DNA of 64,000 bases from Voacanga thouarsii (Eukaryota; Streptophyta; Magnoliopsida; Gentianales; Apocynaceae), in contig JANUWF010003370.1 of the NCBI GenBank assembly GCA_026120185.1, positions 682,001 through 746,000 on the forward strand. The letters are read 5' to 3'. This document shows positions 45,794 through 57,589 of this stretch, piece after piece. The notes beneath the pieces are model-generated. The model was not told where the DNA came from and did no database searches. It saw only the letters and a program-made list of their open reading frames with translations. Both the position numbers and the translations under genes were made by a program. The number at the start of each line of letters is the position of its first letter. The stretch's first letter is position 1.

Positions 45794-47563
45794 TGTTGGA
45801 AAATATGCCCTCAAAGACTATGTATTCTGTGTAAATATATTGCAATAAAATATTTATTCATTCAATTTAGTTTGTTACTTTTATTATTGCACATTTAAAG
45901 GTCCAAGTATGACAAGTAATGGTCTATGTGTTGGGTCGTTCTTCACAGTAAGGTATAGACCATAGGTACTTGTCATACAAATAAAATTGAGTTCTTAGTC
46001 ATTTGATGGAATTGGGCATTTCATCAAGGTAAGACTATTACGCCACGATTTCCAATGAGGAATGATTTACCTTGAATCAATGAGTAGTTCACTCATATCA
46101 TTGGCATAAGCGTATTTTGAATACATAAAACTGGACTCGTAGTAGTGGTCTCTCTTAAAGTACTACTATAGTATGGACGGATACTTTCATACTTGAGTAT
46201 GAGCTGGTAGTCTGGCGAAGTTAGAGTTTTGTACTTTGATACATGTTGGGTAAGATTTCTTTTATGACATTAATATCCTTATACGTTGGGTGTATTACTC
46301 TAATTAGTTAAGACGGACCTATACAACAAAATTTATATACTTCACTTAGTGAGGTTAAATCACCCCCTTGTGATTGTCCATGAGAATCTAATGATTCAGG
46401 GCCCTGCGAACGTGACTCTAGAATGTGTGCTTTTGGGTAGCTTCCAATGATAAGCAAGTATATTCAAGTGAGTAATGAATTATCGGATTAGAGATCTAAG
46501 GATAATAGATGTCTTTGAGATAGGTGTTAGTACATTTATCTTGTCACATTGATAGGTGCTACATAGAGGAGTATTTCCGTCATTACATCTGTAGGTCGGA
46601 GACATTACTTTAGCAATATTATTCTTGGGGTCAATATTTTCATATGGTAATAAATAAAAATATTTAAAATGATAAAATGTAGCTATTTAATAGTAAGGGT
46701 ATTTTGATCATTTTAGTAGTCATAAATAATATGTCTCTTGGTCCTCGGAGTAGCTCAAGTTACTTTAGTGTTGTTTAAATATAATTCGGGCTTAATGGAT
46801 AATTATTTAGAAGAGAAATAAAATTTATTGTAAGAGTCCAATTAAAATTAATTAATTAGTCTTGGGTTTTAATAAGGCCCAGAAAAGATAATTAATTAAT
46901 TAAGAGAATTGGACTGAAAAAATTAATTAATTGGACTGATATATGTTGACATATATTTAGAATTCAAATAGAATTAATTAATTAGTCTTAGGTATATAAT
47001 GAAGCCCAAAAAAATAATTAATTAATTAAGAGGATTGAGTCAGTTTTTAATTGGTTTTGGAGCACAGCACCAAGCCCATTAGGGCTTAATGTTTTCGGCC
47101 ATTAGGGCTTAAAAGAGCCTTAAGGCTAGACGAAAATATCAGATGAGAAGGAGGAAAAACTGAATGTTGTTTTCTCTTAGTTCTCTCTCTCAAGTGTGTC
47201 GTCTCTCCCTCTCTCCCTGGCTTTTGTTTTTTCTCTTCCTTCTCTCTAGAAGAGTGTTATTGTTTATCCAAAAGGAGCTCTCACGAATCTAATGCCAAGA
47301 GTAAGGTAGAGTCATACTCCGAAAGATGAAGAGAAGAAGCTTAGAGACACTTGATGTGTAGGAGTAGAGATTGGCGGGAGTTCCAGTTGAACAGCAAGCG
47401 CCTCCCTCTTTCCCTCCAACGCAAGAAGTTCCAGTGCAACCCGTCCCTAAGTTGGTTAATCCGCGACCAATAAGGAAAAGTAAGTATTCTCAACTAGATG
47501 TGGCTCAGAAAACTGAAAAAGTTTTCGCTGCATTTTCTTCGATGTTTTTCGTTTGGATCCTTC
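45794..47563 (+). repeat. 5' LTR of element B
   Basis: Starts TGTTGGAAAATATGCCC. Its last base, A, is separated from the rest by element C and lies at 55914. It contains the degraded mini-exon ending at GTAAGT (47480). Confidence 0.93.
47365..47479 (+). pseudogene. LTR mini-exon, 5' LTR of B (decayed)
   Basis: The frame from 47371 reads LAGVPVEQQAPPSFPPTQEVPVQPVP...PRPIRK and stops exactly at AAAA|GTAAGT. Upstream, MCRSR can be read one base out of frame, so the RRSRRL part is split by a one-base deletion. Phase at the donor is 1, as in A. The PVQP motif and basic C-terminus match the A exon (PVQPILRTRR). Confidence 0.4.
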
Positions 47564-48989
47564 TGTTAGGATTGGTGGACTCCTAAATGCGAAAAACATC
47601 CACGAAGGCCTTCCGAGGATCCAAGTAAACGATTAAGAAGACCTTAGGTTTATAGAATTACCTCTCTTCGGCATAACCGAGATCCTTCAATTCGGATTGT
47701 GCTGTCGTACGTGCAACCCGAATGATCACCAGACGCTGCAGTGTACGAACGTCCTCTATAGGTACACATGGCGAACTGACTCGTTGCCCTGAAAGTGCTA
47801 GTACCGAGGGTTTGAGAGTTTTTTTTTTCCTAGTGAATAGAGGCACAAAAAATTTTTAAACAAAACAGAACTAGTGAGAAGAAAGCTAGGGTTTTCTTAA
47901 AACTGTCCGAATCTCTTAGAGTCCAAATATGATAATATCTTATCATATTTTAATTTAAATTCAAATTAAATTAAAAACTGATATGATAAGATTCTGCCAT
48001 TATCTCGATAATTTAACTAATTAATTTACCGAGTCAAATTCTTATAATCTGGACATCATCCAGATATATCGAATGTGGACATATTTCCAAATTCATTATA
48101 TCTAGTGAATTTTCTAGGTTCGATTAACTTAGACATATTTCCAGATTCATCGAATCTGGCTACCAGAAAAATAACCTAACAAGTTCGCTTATTGTGTAAC
48201 CCTATAGGTTCATTTAACATTGGCAGTGTGCCTAAATCATATTTAAGTGGCCCACAAGGTATAAGCGGTTTCTAACAAAACATTATAACTATCCAGGTTA
48301 AATGAAGATCAGCGATCTCTTTGAACCAAACCAAACTTTTATATTTAGTCCTTTTGTCACACGATATCCAAATTAAGCATAAGGCATGAAAAATGTCATC
48401 CTTATTAAGCTTAATCAATTATTTCTTGATTTCATAGTAGACTGTTCAAACAAATGATATCAATATCTTAAATTGATATATTTGAGCACAGCCATGCATT
48501 TTAACAGTCTAACTTATCAAGGGGCCCATGGATATCTCTCCCATAATTGAAAGGGACAAATTCCTTCACTATCAATCATATTCCTCTCCTTGATTTTAGA
48601 TCGAAGGACTTTTAATATCATTATGGTTAGAAAGTACTTATGACATGTTCCATGAAGTACTTTCACAGTGGGTCATGTCCAATACAATGTTCTCTAATAT
48701 TTATTTATGTTTTGACTTGATATCACAAATATCCATGACCAGTAAAACATAGCTATCTAGTCACAAACATACTAATATTAATTTATTATTATTCCAATAA
48801 TAATAATAATCGATTAGGGACTGTTTTAGAATAGTCATTGTATTTATTGTTGGGTTTTACTATCAAGTTACGTACTTGATGACCATAAAACAAAATGCAT
48901 TATTCATGGAAAGGAAAACCTCATATTATTATATAAAACATAACGACAATAGTATAAGTACAAATTGACTTTAGGGCATATCCCTAACA
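47564..48989 (-). repeat. 3' LTR of element C
   Basis: 1426 bp, plus-strand ends TGTTAGGATTGG and TCCCTAACA. Compared with the 5' LTR it lacks about 100 bases at about 48593 (between 'ctccttgattt' and 'agatcgaagga'). Confidence 0.93.
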
Positions 48990-49003
48990 GTCTCCCACTT
49001 GCA
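48990..49003 (-). other. Polypurine tract of C
   Basis: Minus-strand GTGCAAGTGGGAGAC next to the 3' LTR, directly after the pol stop. Confidence 0.82.
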
Positions 49004-52000
49004 CTAAGACCAATTTGGCATAAGCCGTAACCCCATTGATCTAGTATGACTATCATGTTTAGATGATGGGAGAGGCTTTGTTAGTGGATCTGCAACATTG
49101 TCATCAGTTGATACCTTGCATACTTTGACATCTCCTCTATCAACAATTTCTCGAATGAGATGAAAACGTCTAGGTATATGTTTGGATCGCTGATGTGATC
49201 TTGGTTCCTTAGCTTGTGCAATGGCTCCATTGTTGTCACAATAGAGATCCACTGGGTTCACAGTACTAGGAACTACATCTAGTTCTTTAATAAACTTTTT
49301 AATCCAAACTGCTTCTTTAACTACAGCTAAGGCAACTACATACTCAGCTTCTGTAGTAGAATTAGTCACGGTATCTTGCTTTGAACTTTTCCAGCTTACA
49401 GCACCTCCATTCAAACAAAATAAAAAACCTGATTGCGATCTGTAATCATCTATGTCAGACTGAAAACTAGCATCAATATAACCATTTACAACTAGCTTGC
49501 CTTTCTTGTCTTTCATAAACTAAGAACATATCTTTAGTTCTTCCTAAGTACTTCAGTATGTTCTTGACAACAGTCCAGTGTGCCTCTCCAGGATTTGACT
49601 GGAACCTACTCGTCATGCTTAATGCATATGATACATTGGGTCGAGTACATAACATGGCATACATGATAGACCCTATAGCGAAAGCATATGGTATCTTGTT
49701 CATGCGCTCTTCTTCATCCTTCGTAAAAGGACTTTGAGTTTTGCTGAGCTTAATGCCATGTGGCATTGGCAAGAATCCTCTCATAGAGTCTTGCATACTG
49801 AATCTTTTCAGTACCTTGTCAACGTATGCACTTTGACTTAGTCCAATTAGCTTTCTAGATCTATCTCTATAAATCCTTATGCCTATAATATAGGCAGCTT
49901 CACCTAAGTCTTTCATTGAGAAACAATTTCCCAACCATGTCTTTACACTTTGTAGAGTTGGGATGTCGTTTCCAATGAGTAAGATGTCATCAACATAAAG
50001 TATAAAAAAGACTATTGCATTCCCACTTATTTTCTTATAGACACAAGGCTCATTTTCATTTTTGATAAAGTTAAATTCTTTAATTACTTCATCAAAACAA
50101 AGATTCCAGCTTCGAGATGCTTACTTCAATCCATAAATGGATCTTTGAAACTTGCACACTTTATTAGAATTCAAAGGATCATCAAAACCCTCAGGTTGTG
50201 TCATATACATATCCTTGAGTAAGTTTCCATTGAGAAATGCGGTTTTGACATTCATTTACCAAATCTCATAATCATAATATGCTGCTATGGCAAGAAAAAT
50301 TCTAATAGATTTAAGCATTACAACTGGTGAAAAGGTTTCATCATAGTCTAGACCATGAGTCTGTCTATAACCTTTTACTACCAATCGTGCTTTGTAAGTA
50401 TGCACATTGCCCTCCATGTCTGTTTTCTTTTTTAAAATCCATTTACACCCAATAGTTTTTTAACCTTTAGGTGGATTAACTAAAGTCCAGACTTAGTTAT
50501 CATACATGGATTGTATCTCAGACTTCATAGCCTCTAACCATTTTTCAGAGTCAGAACTCTTAATGGCTTCTAAATAGGAAGTGGGCTCATCATTAACCAT
50601 AAACTCCACATTGTGATCGTCAGTGATGAGAAATCCATACCTCTTAGGTTGTTGATGAACCCTATCAAATCTTTGAGGTCCTTGTTCTATAGAAGTAGGC
50701 TTATCTTGGACTTGTGAGCCATCTAATCGAGGTTCATTATTTGGTTCAGGTACTAATTGTGGCTCTTGAATCTCATCAAGATGTATTTTACTCCTACTGA
50801 TTCTTTTGGAAATAAATTCTTTTTCAAGAAAGAATCCATTTCGAGCAACAATTACTCTATTTTCTTTTGGGAGATAAAATTGATATCCTTTAGTTTCTTT
50901 AGGATACTCCACAAATATGCATTTATCCGATTTAGATGCAAGTTTATCAGATAATAAACACTTTACATAAATTTCACAACCCCAAATCTTGAGAAATGAA
51001 AAACTAGGTTATCTCCCAGTCCATATCTCATATGACGTTTTTTGAACTGATTTAGATAGAACTCAATTTAGTATGAATGCAGCAGTCTCTAGGGCATAAC
51101 CCCAAAAGGAGATTGGAAGATCAGTTTGACTCATCATTAATCGAACCATATCTAATAAGGTCCGATTTCTCCATTCAGATACACCATTCCATTGAGGTGT
51201 TCCAGGTGGAGTTAATTGAGAGATAATTCCACAATTTTTAAGATGCTCATCAAACTCGTAACTTAAGTATTCACCACCTCGACTGATCGAAGTGTTTTGA
51301 TATTTTTGCTAAGCTGATTTTGTACTTCATTTTAAAATTCTTTGAATTTCTAGAATGATTCAGATTTGTGTTTCATCATATACAAGTAGTCATATCTGCT
51401 AAAATCATCCGTAAATATAATGAAGTACTGAAATCCTCCTCTAGCATGTGAATTCATTAGTTCACATATATCAGTATGTATTAGGCCCAATAAATCAGTT
51501 GCCCTTTCATTTTGTCTCTTAAAAGGCGCCTTAGTCATTTTGCCTAATAAACAAAAATCACATGTTTCGTAAGATTCTAAATCAAACGAATTTAGAAGCC
51601 CATTATTATAAAGCCTTGTTATTCATTTCTCATTTATATGGCCCAAACGACAATGCCAAAAGTAAGTCTGATTTAAATTATTGGATTTCAATCTCTTAGA
51701 ATTAATATTATAGATAGACTTGTTTGAAGATCCACGAAGATTGAGAATATATAGCCCATTTGATAATGAGGCATCTCCATAAAAAATACCGTTTTTATTA
51801 ATGGAGCAAATGTTATTCCTAATAACAAATTCAAAACCTTCTAAATCCAAATAAGAAACTGAAATAATATTCCTACTCATAGCAGGAACAAAAAAACTAT
51901 CATTCAGTTCTAAAACAAGCTTATTGGGCAAAATTAATTCAAAAATTTCTACAGCTACTGCAGCAACTTTTGCTCTATTCGCAACTCGTAGGTCCACCTC

Positions 52001-52965
52001 GCCTTTTGCCAAGGCTCTACTCCCTTTTAGACCCTGCACATTTACACAAATGTGAGATTCACAACCGGTATCTAATACCCATGAATTAAAAGTAGATAAA
52101 TTAATTTTTATAACATAAATACCTAAAGCGGTAGTTTCACTGTCCTTCTTTTTCTTTGCTTCCAAATAGAACTTGCAATTTTTTAACCAATGTCATTGTT
52201 CTCCACAATGGTGGCAAGCTCCCTCCATTGGTGTCTTGGCCTTAGGTTTGGGTTTGAACTTGAACTTTGCCTTGTCTTTAGCCTTACTAGTCATGACTTT
52301 GCCCTTTTAGTTGTTCTTTTTCCCTTTCCCCTTTTGAACCATTAGAATACTAGGAGTATTCTTCTTAATATTCATTTTAGCTTGTTTTAGCATTCCATGC
52401 AATTCAATAATGGATTTCTCCATATTATGCATGTTAAAATTCATGACAAACTGGTCATACTCGGGAGGTAATGAGCCCAAGATCAAATCCGTGGCCATGT
52501 CATGATTAATAAGAGCATCAAGCTTATCAAGATGATCAAGATAGCCCTTCATTTTAAGGACATGAGCACTTATCGAGGTGCCAGAAACCATCTTACACGC
52601 ATTTAACGCCTTGTGAGTTTTAAATCTCTCTTGTCGTGCTTGCTCTTGGAACATTTTCTTGAGATGTACAATCATGTCATATGCCTCTACTTCTTCAAAC
52701 TATTTTTGAAGTTCAAAGTTCATAGTTGCTAAAATAAGGCAAGTAACATCGTTGGAGTCATCTTTGTGCTTACTATAAGCATCTTTTCAGCTTTTGAGGC
52801 GTTATTTGATGGAGCAGGGGGAATAGAATTTTCAAGAACATAGAGCTTTTTTTCTTGCTTAAGAACGATTCTTAAGTTTCATGCCCAATTGAGAAAGTTA
52901 GTCCTACTAAGCTTGTTTTTCTCGAGCACAGATCGCAAAGAGTTATTCCAACTGTTTGTTGCCAT
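49004..52965 (-). pseudogene. gag-pol polyprotein of element C, degenerate
   Basis: Start ATG at 52963-52965 (MATNSWNNSLRSVLEKNKL). UBN2-type Gag, best at 52307-52675; CCHC knuckle CHHCGEQ*HWLKNC with a stop (about 52185-52215); protease WVLDTGCESHIC intact at its active site (51623-52165 frame); integrase zinc region with FWHCRLGHI; core HTDICELM and a degraded D/E part; spacer 50493-50912; RT with YVDD at 49986-49997; RNase H 49004-49516 with STTEAEYVVALAVVKEAVW and YCDNNGAIAQ, ending at the stop at 49004. Several stops and frameshifts break it into at least six frames. The protease keeps DTG, unlike A and B. Confidence 0.93.
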
Positions 52966-54264
52966 TATCTACATACAAAATATGTAAAATAATTAATTTT
53001 GAGGCTTTAATGAAAACTCCCACTAAAAGCATTTAAACTTTTGAAACTTTAACATTTTGATGTTTCGTAGTGGGTAAAAAAAAAATCCATAAATATTTTA
53101 TTTTAATCATAAATAAGCTTTGGCTTTAATCTTATAATTAAATAAAACTCAAATTTTAAATGAGATAGACATTAAATATCCCGACTAAAAATATCTCATA
53201 TAATGCCCTAGGCTCAAAACTATTTTGATAGCCCAGTTAAGTCAAACCATATCAAACATATGAAAAATCATTTTCCATCTTGTCTCACTTAGATAATTAA
53301 AAGCATCATACTTTGGCAGGAATGACCATATGATGATCCAAGTAATAACAAGTGTTTGATTTTGGAAGGTATTTAACAATTAATTTTTTTTATTGTAGTA
53401 AGCATGAACTAAACATATCAAATATGCATGCAAGACATAAATAAAAGTGACATAGCATGGCCCATAACCTATGTTGATCATCACGCGTAAAGTGAAGATC
53501 AAGGTGGTCAATCTAGGTATATGAACTCCTTAAGCATTCTCTAATGCCTTGAGCATACTCCTCCTTGGTTGTAAATGTAGGCCGCCATCTTCTTTTACAT
53601 TGAATAGTAAAATTCAAATAATTTCTATTCTAGGAAAGCAGTACAATTTTACAACAATGAAAAACAACACGCAGGCCGTATTTAAAAATTACAACATAAA
53701 ACAACCAAAATGTAACCTACCTACCAATTACATTGGGATAAAACGGGCCATACTATGCACTATTCAAAATAATCCACAACTACAATAAAAAACATAAATG
53801 AATAACACACAACGAACGAGTTAGTCGAGGTCCAAGGGGCAGCGCCCCTGGCGGAGGTCAAGGGGGCAGCACCCTCGGAAGGAAAAATGATTTTCCTTCT
53901 CTCATTGAATGAGATTTTGCCTTCCGATTTTCAAATATTAATCAAATTAACGTTTAGACCCCTTGATAACCATCACTGTGAAATTTTCATATTACAGACA
54001 ATCTGCGTTCCCTTTTAATCATATTTGTACAAATAACATATTATCATGGCCGATTAATGCAAACAGTTCACAAATATAGAACCACGGATAGCATACTTAC
54101 GATACTATATTATATTAAAACAGACCAATTTACAGATAATCTGCAAATAATCTAGTCTGATCAGATAACTAAGACGCACAAATTAAACCTAATTCAGGCA
54201 GTCTACATGCTAAGTATTCTAAAATCATAATCCTGTAAACATGCTGATATACATCGTTTAAATT

Positions 54265-54309
<45 letters not shown>

Positions 54310-54366
54310 TACATATATTCAACAATACAATTAATACAGATAAATCAACCTTATCGTTTAGCAAGT
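52966..54366 (-). other. Element C leader
   Basis: 1.4 kb between primer site and gag, long for copia as in A and B. Contains the GC-rich repeat (53815-53885), a (TA)n run at 54269-54307, and an acceptor-like TTTTGTATGTAG directly before ATAATG of gag on the minus strand. C LTRs carry a GTAATT donor-like site on the minus strand near their 3' end (for example at about 47660-47668), conserved in most copies, so C may also have a leader intron; no conserved coding exon was found there. Confidence 0.45.
53815..53885 (-). repeat. GC-rich double repeat in the C leader
   Basis: Two tandem units on the plus strand, GAGGTCCAAGGGGCAGCGCCCC and GAGGTCAAGGGGGCAGCACCC types; the first contains the hairpin GGGGC-AGC-GCCCC. 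It stands out sharply from AT-rich surroundings. Confidence 0.7.
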
Positions 54367-54367
54367 C

Positions 54368-54379
54368 ACTCTGATACTA
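54368..54379 (-). other. Primer binding site of C (tRNA-iMet-like)
   Basis: Minus-strand TAGTATCAGAGT, two mismatches from TGGTATCAGAGC, one base inside the 5' LTR end. Confidence 0.78.
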
Positions 54380-54380
54380 C

Positions 54381-55908
54381 TGTTTGGATTCTTGAACTCC
54401 TAAACGCGAAAAGCATCCACGAATCCCTTCCGAGGATCCAAGTAAACGATTAAGAAGACCTTAGGTTTACAAAATTACTTCTTTTGGCGTAATCGAAATC
54501 CTTCGATTCTGATTGTGCTGTCGTACGTGCAACTCGAACGATTACCAGACGCTACAGTGTGCGAACATCCTCTATAGGTACACATGGCAAACTGACTCGT
54601 TGCCTTGAGAGTGCTAGCACCTACGGTTTGAGAGTTTTTTTCCTGGTGAATAGAGGCACGAAAAATTTTTAAACAGAATAGAACTGTTGAGAAGACAGCT
54701 AGGGTTTTCTTAAAACCTTTCGAATCTCTTAAAGTCCAAATCTGATAATATCTTATCATATTTTAATTTAAATTTAAATTTAATTAAAAACTGATATGAT
54801 AAGATTCTGCCATTATCTCGATAATTTAACTAATTAATTTATCGAGTCAGATTCTTATAATCTAGACATCATCCAAATATATCGAATGTGGACATATTTC
54901 CAGATTCATTGTATCTGGTGAATTTTCTAGGTTCGATTAACTTAGACATATTTCCAGATTCATCGAATCTGGCTACCAAAAAAATAACCTAACAAATTCA
55001 CTTATTGTGTAACCCTATAGGTTCATTTAACATTGGCAATGTGCCTAAATCATATTTAAGTGGCCACAACGTATAAGTGGTTTCTAACAAAACATTTTAA
55101 CTATCCAGGTTAAATGAAGATCAATGATCTCTTTGAACCAAACCACAATTTTATATTTAGTCATTTTGTTACACGATATCCAAATTAAGTATAAGGCACG
55201 GAACATGTCATCCTTATTAAGCTTAATCAATTATTTCTTAATTTCACAGTAGACTGTTCAAATAAATGATATCAATATCTTAGTTGATATATTTGAGCAC
55301 GGCCATGCATTTTAACAATCTAACTTATCAAGAAGCCCATGGATATCTCTCCCATAATTGAGAGGGACAAATTCCTTCACTATCAATCATATTCCTCTCC
55401 TTGATTTATTCTATATCCAACAATAGTCTAATTTATTATCTAGTTAAAGACAACTTTAGACAACATCAAAATATAGAATTTATCAAACAGAAAACTTATG
55501 ATGAATTTAGGTCGAATGACTTTTAATATCATTATGGTTAGAAAGTACTTATAACATGTTCCATGAATGTTCCATGAAGTACTCTCACAGTAGGTCATGT
55601 CTAATACAATGTTCTCTAACATTTATTTATGTTTTGACTTGATATCACAAATATCCATGACCAGTAAAACATAGCTATTTAGTCACAAACATACTAATCT
55701 TAATTTATTATTGTTCCAATAATAATAATCGATTAGGGACTGTTTTAGAGTAGTCATTGTATTTATTGTTAGGTTTTACTATCAAGTCACGTACTTAATG
55801 ACCACAAAACAAAATGCACTATTCATGAAAAGAAAAACCTCATATTATTATATAAAACATAACGACAATAGTATAAGTACAAATTGACTCTAGGGCATAT
55901 CCCTAACA
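54381..55908 (-). repeat. 5' LTR of element C
   Basis: 1528 bp, plus-strand ends TGTTTGGATTCT and TCCCTAACA. Intact length for the family. Confidence 0.94.
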
Positions 55909-55917
55909 CCTTCAAGT

Positions 55918-55929
55918 TGGTATCAAAGC
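55918..55929 (+). other. Primer binding site of B (tRNA-iMet)
   Basis: TGGTATCAAAGC, one mismatch from canonical, four bases after the isolated last base of the B 5' LTR (55914). Confidence 0.88.
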
Positions 55930-56872
55930 CCCAATTTTCATCTAGGAGCATGTACTAGGGTTAAAACTAGAAAAATGTGGTTCCTTTTCTATTAAAAATA
56001 AATCTTTTGTGATTTCATGTGATCCCTCATATATTGATTTCTAGAGTTCATGTACACCTCGCAGTTAAAGGCATATGATCATATATTCTAATGGATTTCC
56101 CATTGTTTTTCTAGTCTTAAGCAGATTCGTTATACGCCTCGTGGTTAGAGGCATAGGTGTTTATAAAGGCATGTTTCTTTATACCTGGTTTAGTGTTTTG
56201 TTGTATTCTTTTAACGTATAAAATCTTAGAGACTGAAGAACGTGATTGCTGAAATTTTTGAAGGGCAAAAAGTGGCTGAAATTTGGATTTTTCCAGAAAT
56301 CGGCGAATTCTAGAGCTAACCTAGTGCTAGGTGGGTCGATCGGACTAGCTGCCAGGTCTACTCTACCCGGCCAAAGTTTTTAGAGAAATGGATTGGACCT
56401 GGCAACAGGTGGGCCTATAAGACCAGACGCCAAGTCCACTATGCCCAAAGGCGGAATGCGTAATTTTGTCCAAGAAAAGGGAGAGCACTATTGGAGTTCT
56501 GTACCGTAATTTTTCCTTGATGTAATTCTGTTTTTAAACTATTGTATGAGGTTAATTTTCTACAATAGTTTTATTTATTTATGGATGAATAATTTGCATA
56601 AAAATGAATAGTAAAGGATGGAACCACCTTAGGATTAAACAAGATCATTAATTTTTTAATTCATGATGTTTAATCCATTGTTTGATCACTTAGGAATAAA
56701 TGAATAGTTTGAGCATGAAAGAGTTTACTTTTGTTATCATACTTATTATTTATTTATTTATTTTTTGTGATCAAATGCACGAGTTCTTGTGAGACCAAAG
56801 TCTTACTAGATAGGAAGGTTTTTGATAAAATGTTTTAATCTAAGAAACTTTAAAAATAAAAGAGTTCATAGT

Positions 56873-56912
56873 TTATTCTCTTAAAGGTTTTAATCCTTGA
56901 CATAGAGAATAA
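56873..56912 (+). promoter_or_regulatory. Conserved leader stem-loop, copy B1
   Basis: Outer stem TTATTCTCT / AGAGAATAA, 9 perfect pairs, enclosing TAAAGGTTTTAATCCTTGACAT with AAGG/CCTT pairing. Same architecture as the A copies with a different outer stem sequence. Confidence 0.6.
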
Positions 56913-56983
56913 TGTTGAACTTAAGATTATTTAATAAAGTTTTACCTAGTTTTAAAATTAGAATAGTAAGATAAATTCATAAT

Positions 56984-57023
56984 TTATTCTCTCAAAGGAT
57001 TTAATCTTTGACATAGAGAATAA
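56984..57023 (+). promoter_or_regulatory. Conserved leader stem-loop, copy B2
   Basis: Outer stem TTATTCTCT / AGAGAATAA, 9 perfect pairs, enclosing CAAAGGATTTAATCTTTGACAT, inner CAAAG/CTTTG. It starts 111 bases after B1. Confidence 0.6.
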
Positions 57024-57589
57024 TATTGAATTTTAGATTTTTACTAAAGTTAATGAAACCATAAGATTATGAAAAATGTTTTTGGGCTGAAACTCTATTT
57101 TCAATTAAATATTAAGTAGGAGAAGGGTTTCAATGACCACATGGCTTCCATCACAACTCTCATTAGAGATAGTAGATTTTCTCGTATTATTCCGATCATG
57201 ACCCCCTATAGGATGGATTTCCACAAGTATCTAGAACTAATGGAAGAGTAAAATTAAAAGCCTAGGGTATTTGCTAGGATCAACCAACCTATATTAGAGG
57301 TTTTTAGCACTAGATTGCCTGTAGGTGGTGTGAATTAGTGGTCATCCTATCGGTGGAACTTTTTCTAGACAATTACCTATTTTAGAAAGTTTTGATTCGT
57401 GATTGTTATACACTTAACTTATGATGCTATTAATCTTCCTACGAAACTGTGTTAGCTTTTATAAGAGCTAAACTATTTATATTATTGATAATAGTTTTAA
57501 GAGTTATCTATTATCAAAGAAATAATATAAAGAATGTGCATTTTTATTTCTTGCAAACTAAATGAATGTTTTTTCGCAATATGTCAGAA

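Larger units (their letters stand above)
47564..55908 (-). mobile_element. Full-length Ty1/copia element C, minus strand
   Basis: LTRs at 47564-48989 and 54381-55908 with a perfect CCTTC duplication (47559-47563, 55909-55913). Primer site beside the right LTR, purine tract beside the left one. Gag-pol remnant 49004-52965. The left LTR is about 100 bases shorter because of one deletion. It is the only full-length member of a family that also left three solo LTRs in this window. Confidence 0.95.
55930..57587 (+). other. Element B leader (candidate intron tail)
   Basis: Non-coding leader homologous to the A leader from about 56630 on. It ends CGCAATATGTCAG directly before AAATG of gag, so an acceptor sits at the same place as in A. 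Before the C insertion, the candidate intron from GTAAGT (47480) to this CAG would have been about 1.76 kb. Two ACGCCTCG-GTTA-AGGCAT type direct repeats lie at 56052-56074 and 56132-56154, each with a short hairpin (GCCTC/GAGGC in the second). Confidence 0.4.

Noticed and set aside
47658..47846. Minus-strand ORF in the C LTR as a conserved LTR exon like that of A
   Set aside because: Other C LTR copies have a stop or a one-base indel in this frame, and it has no RRSRRL motif. Only the donor-like site is shared.
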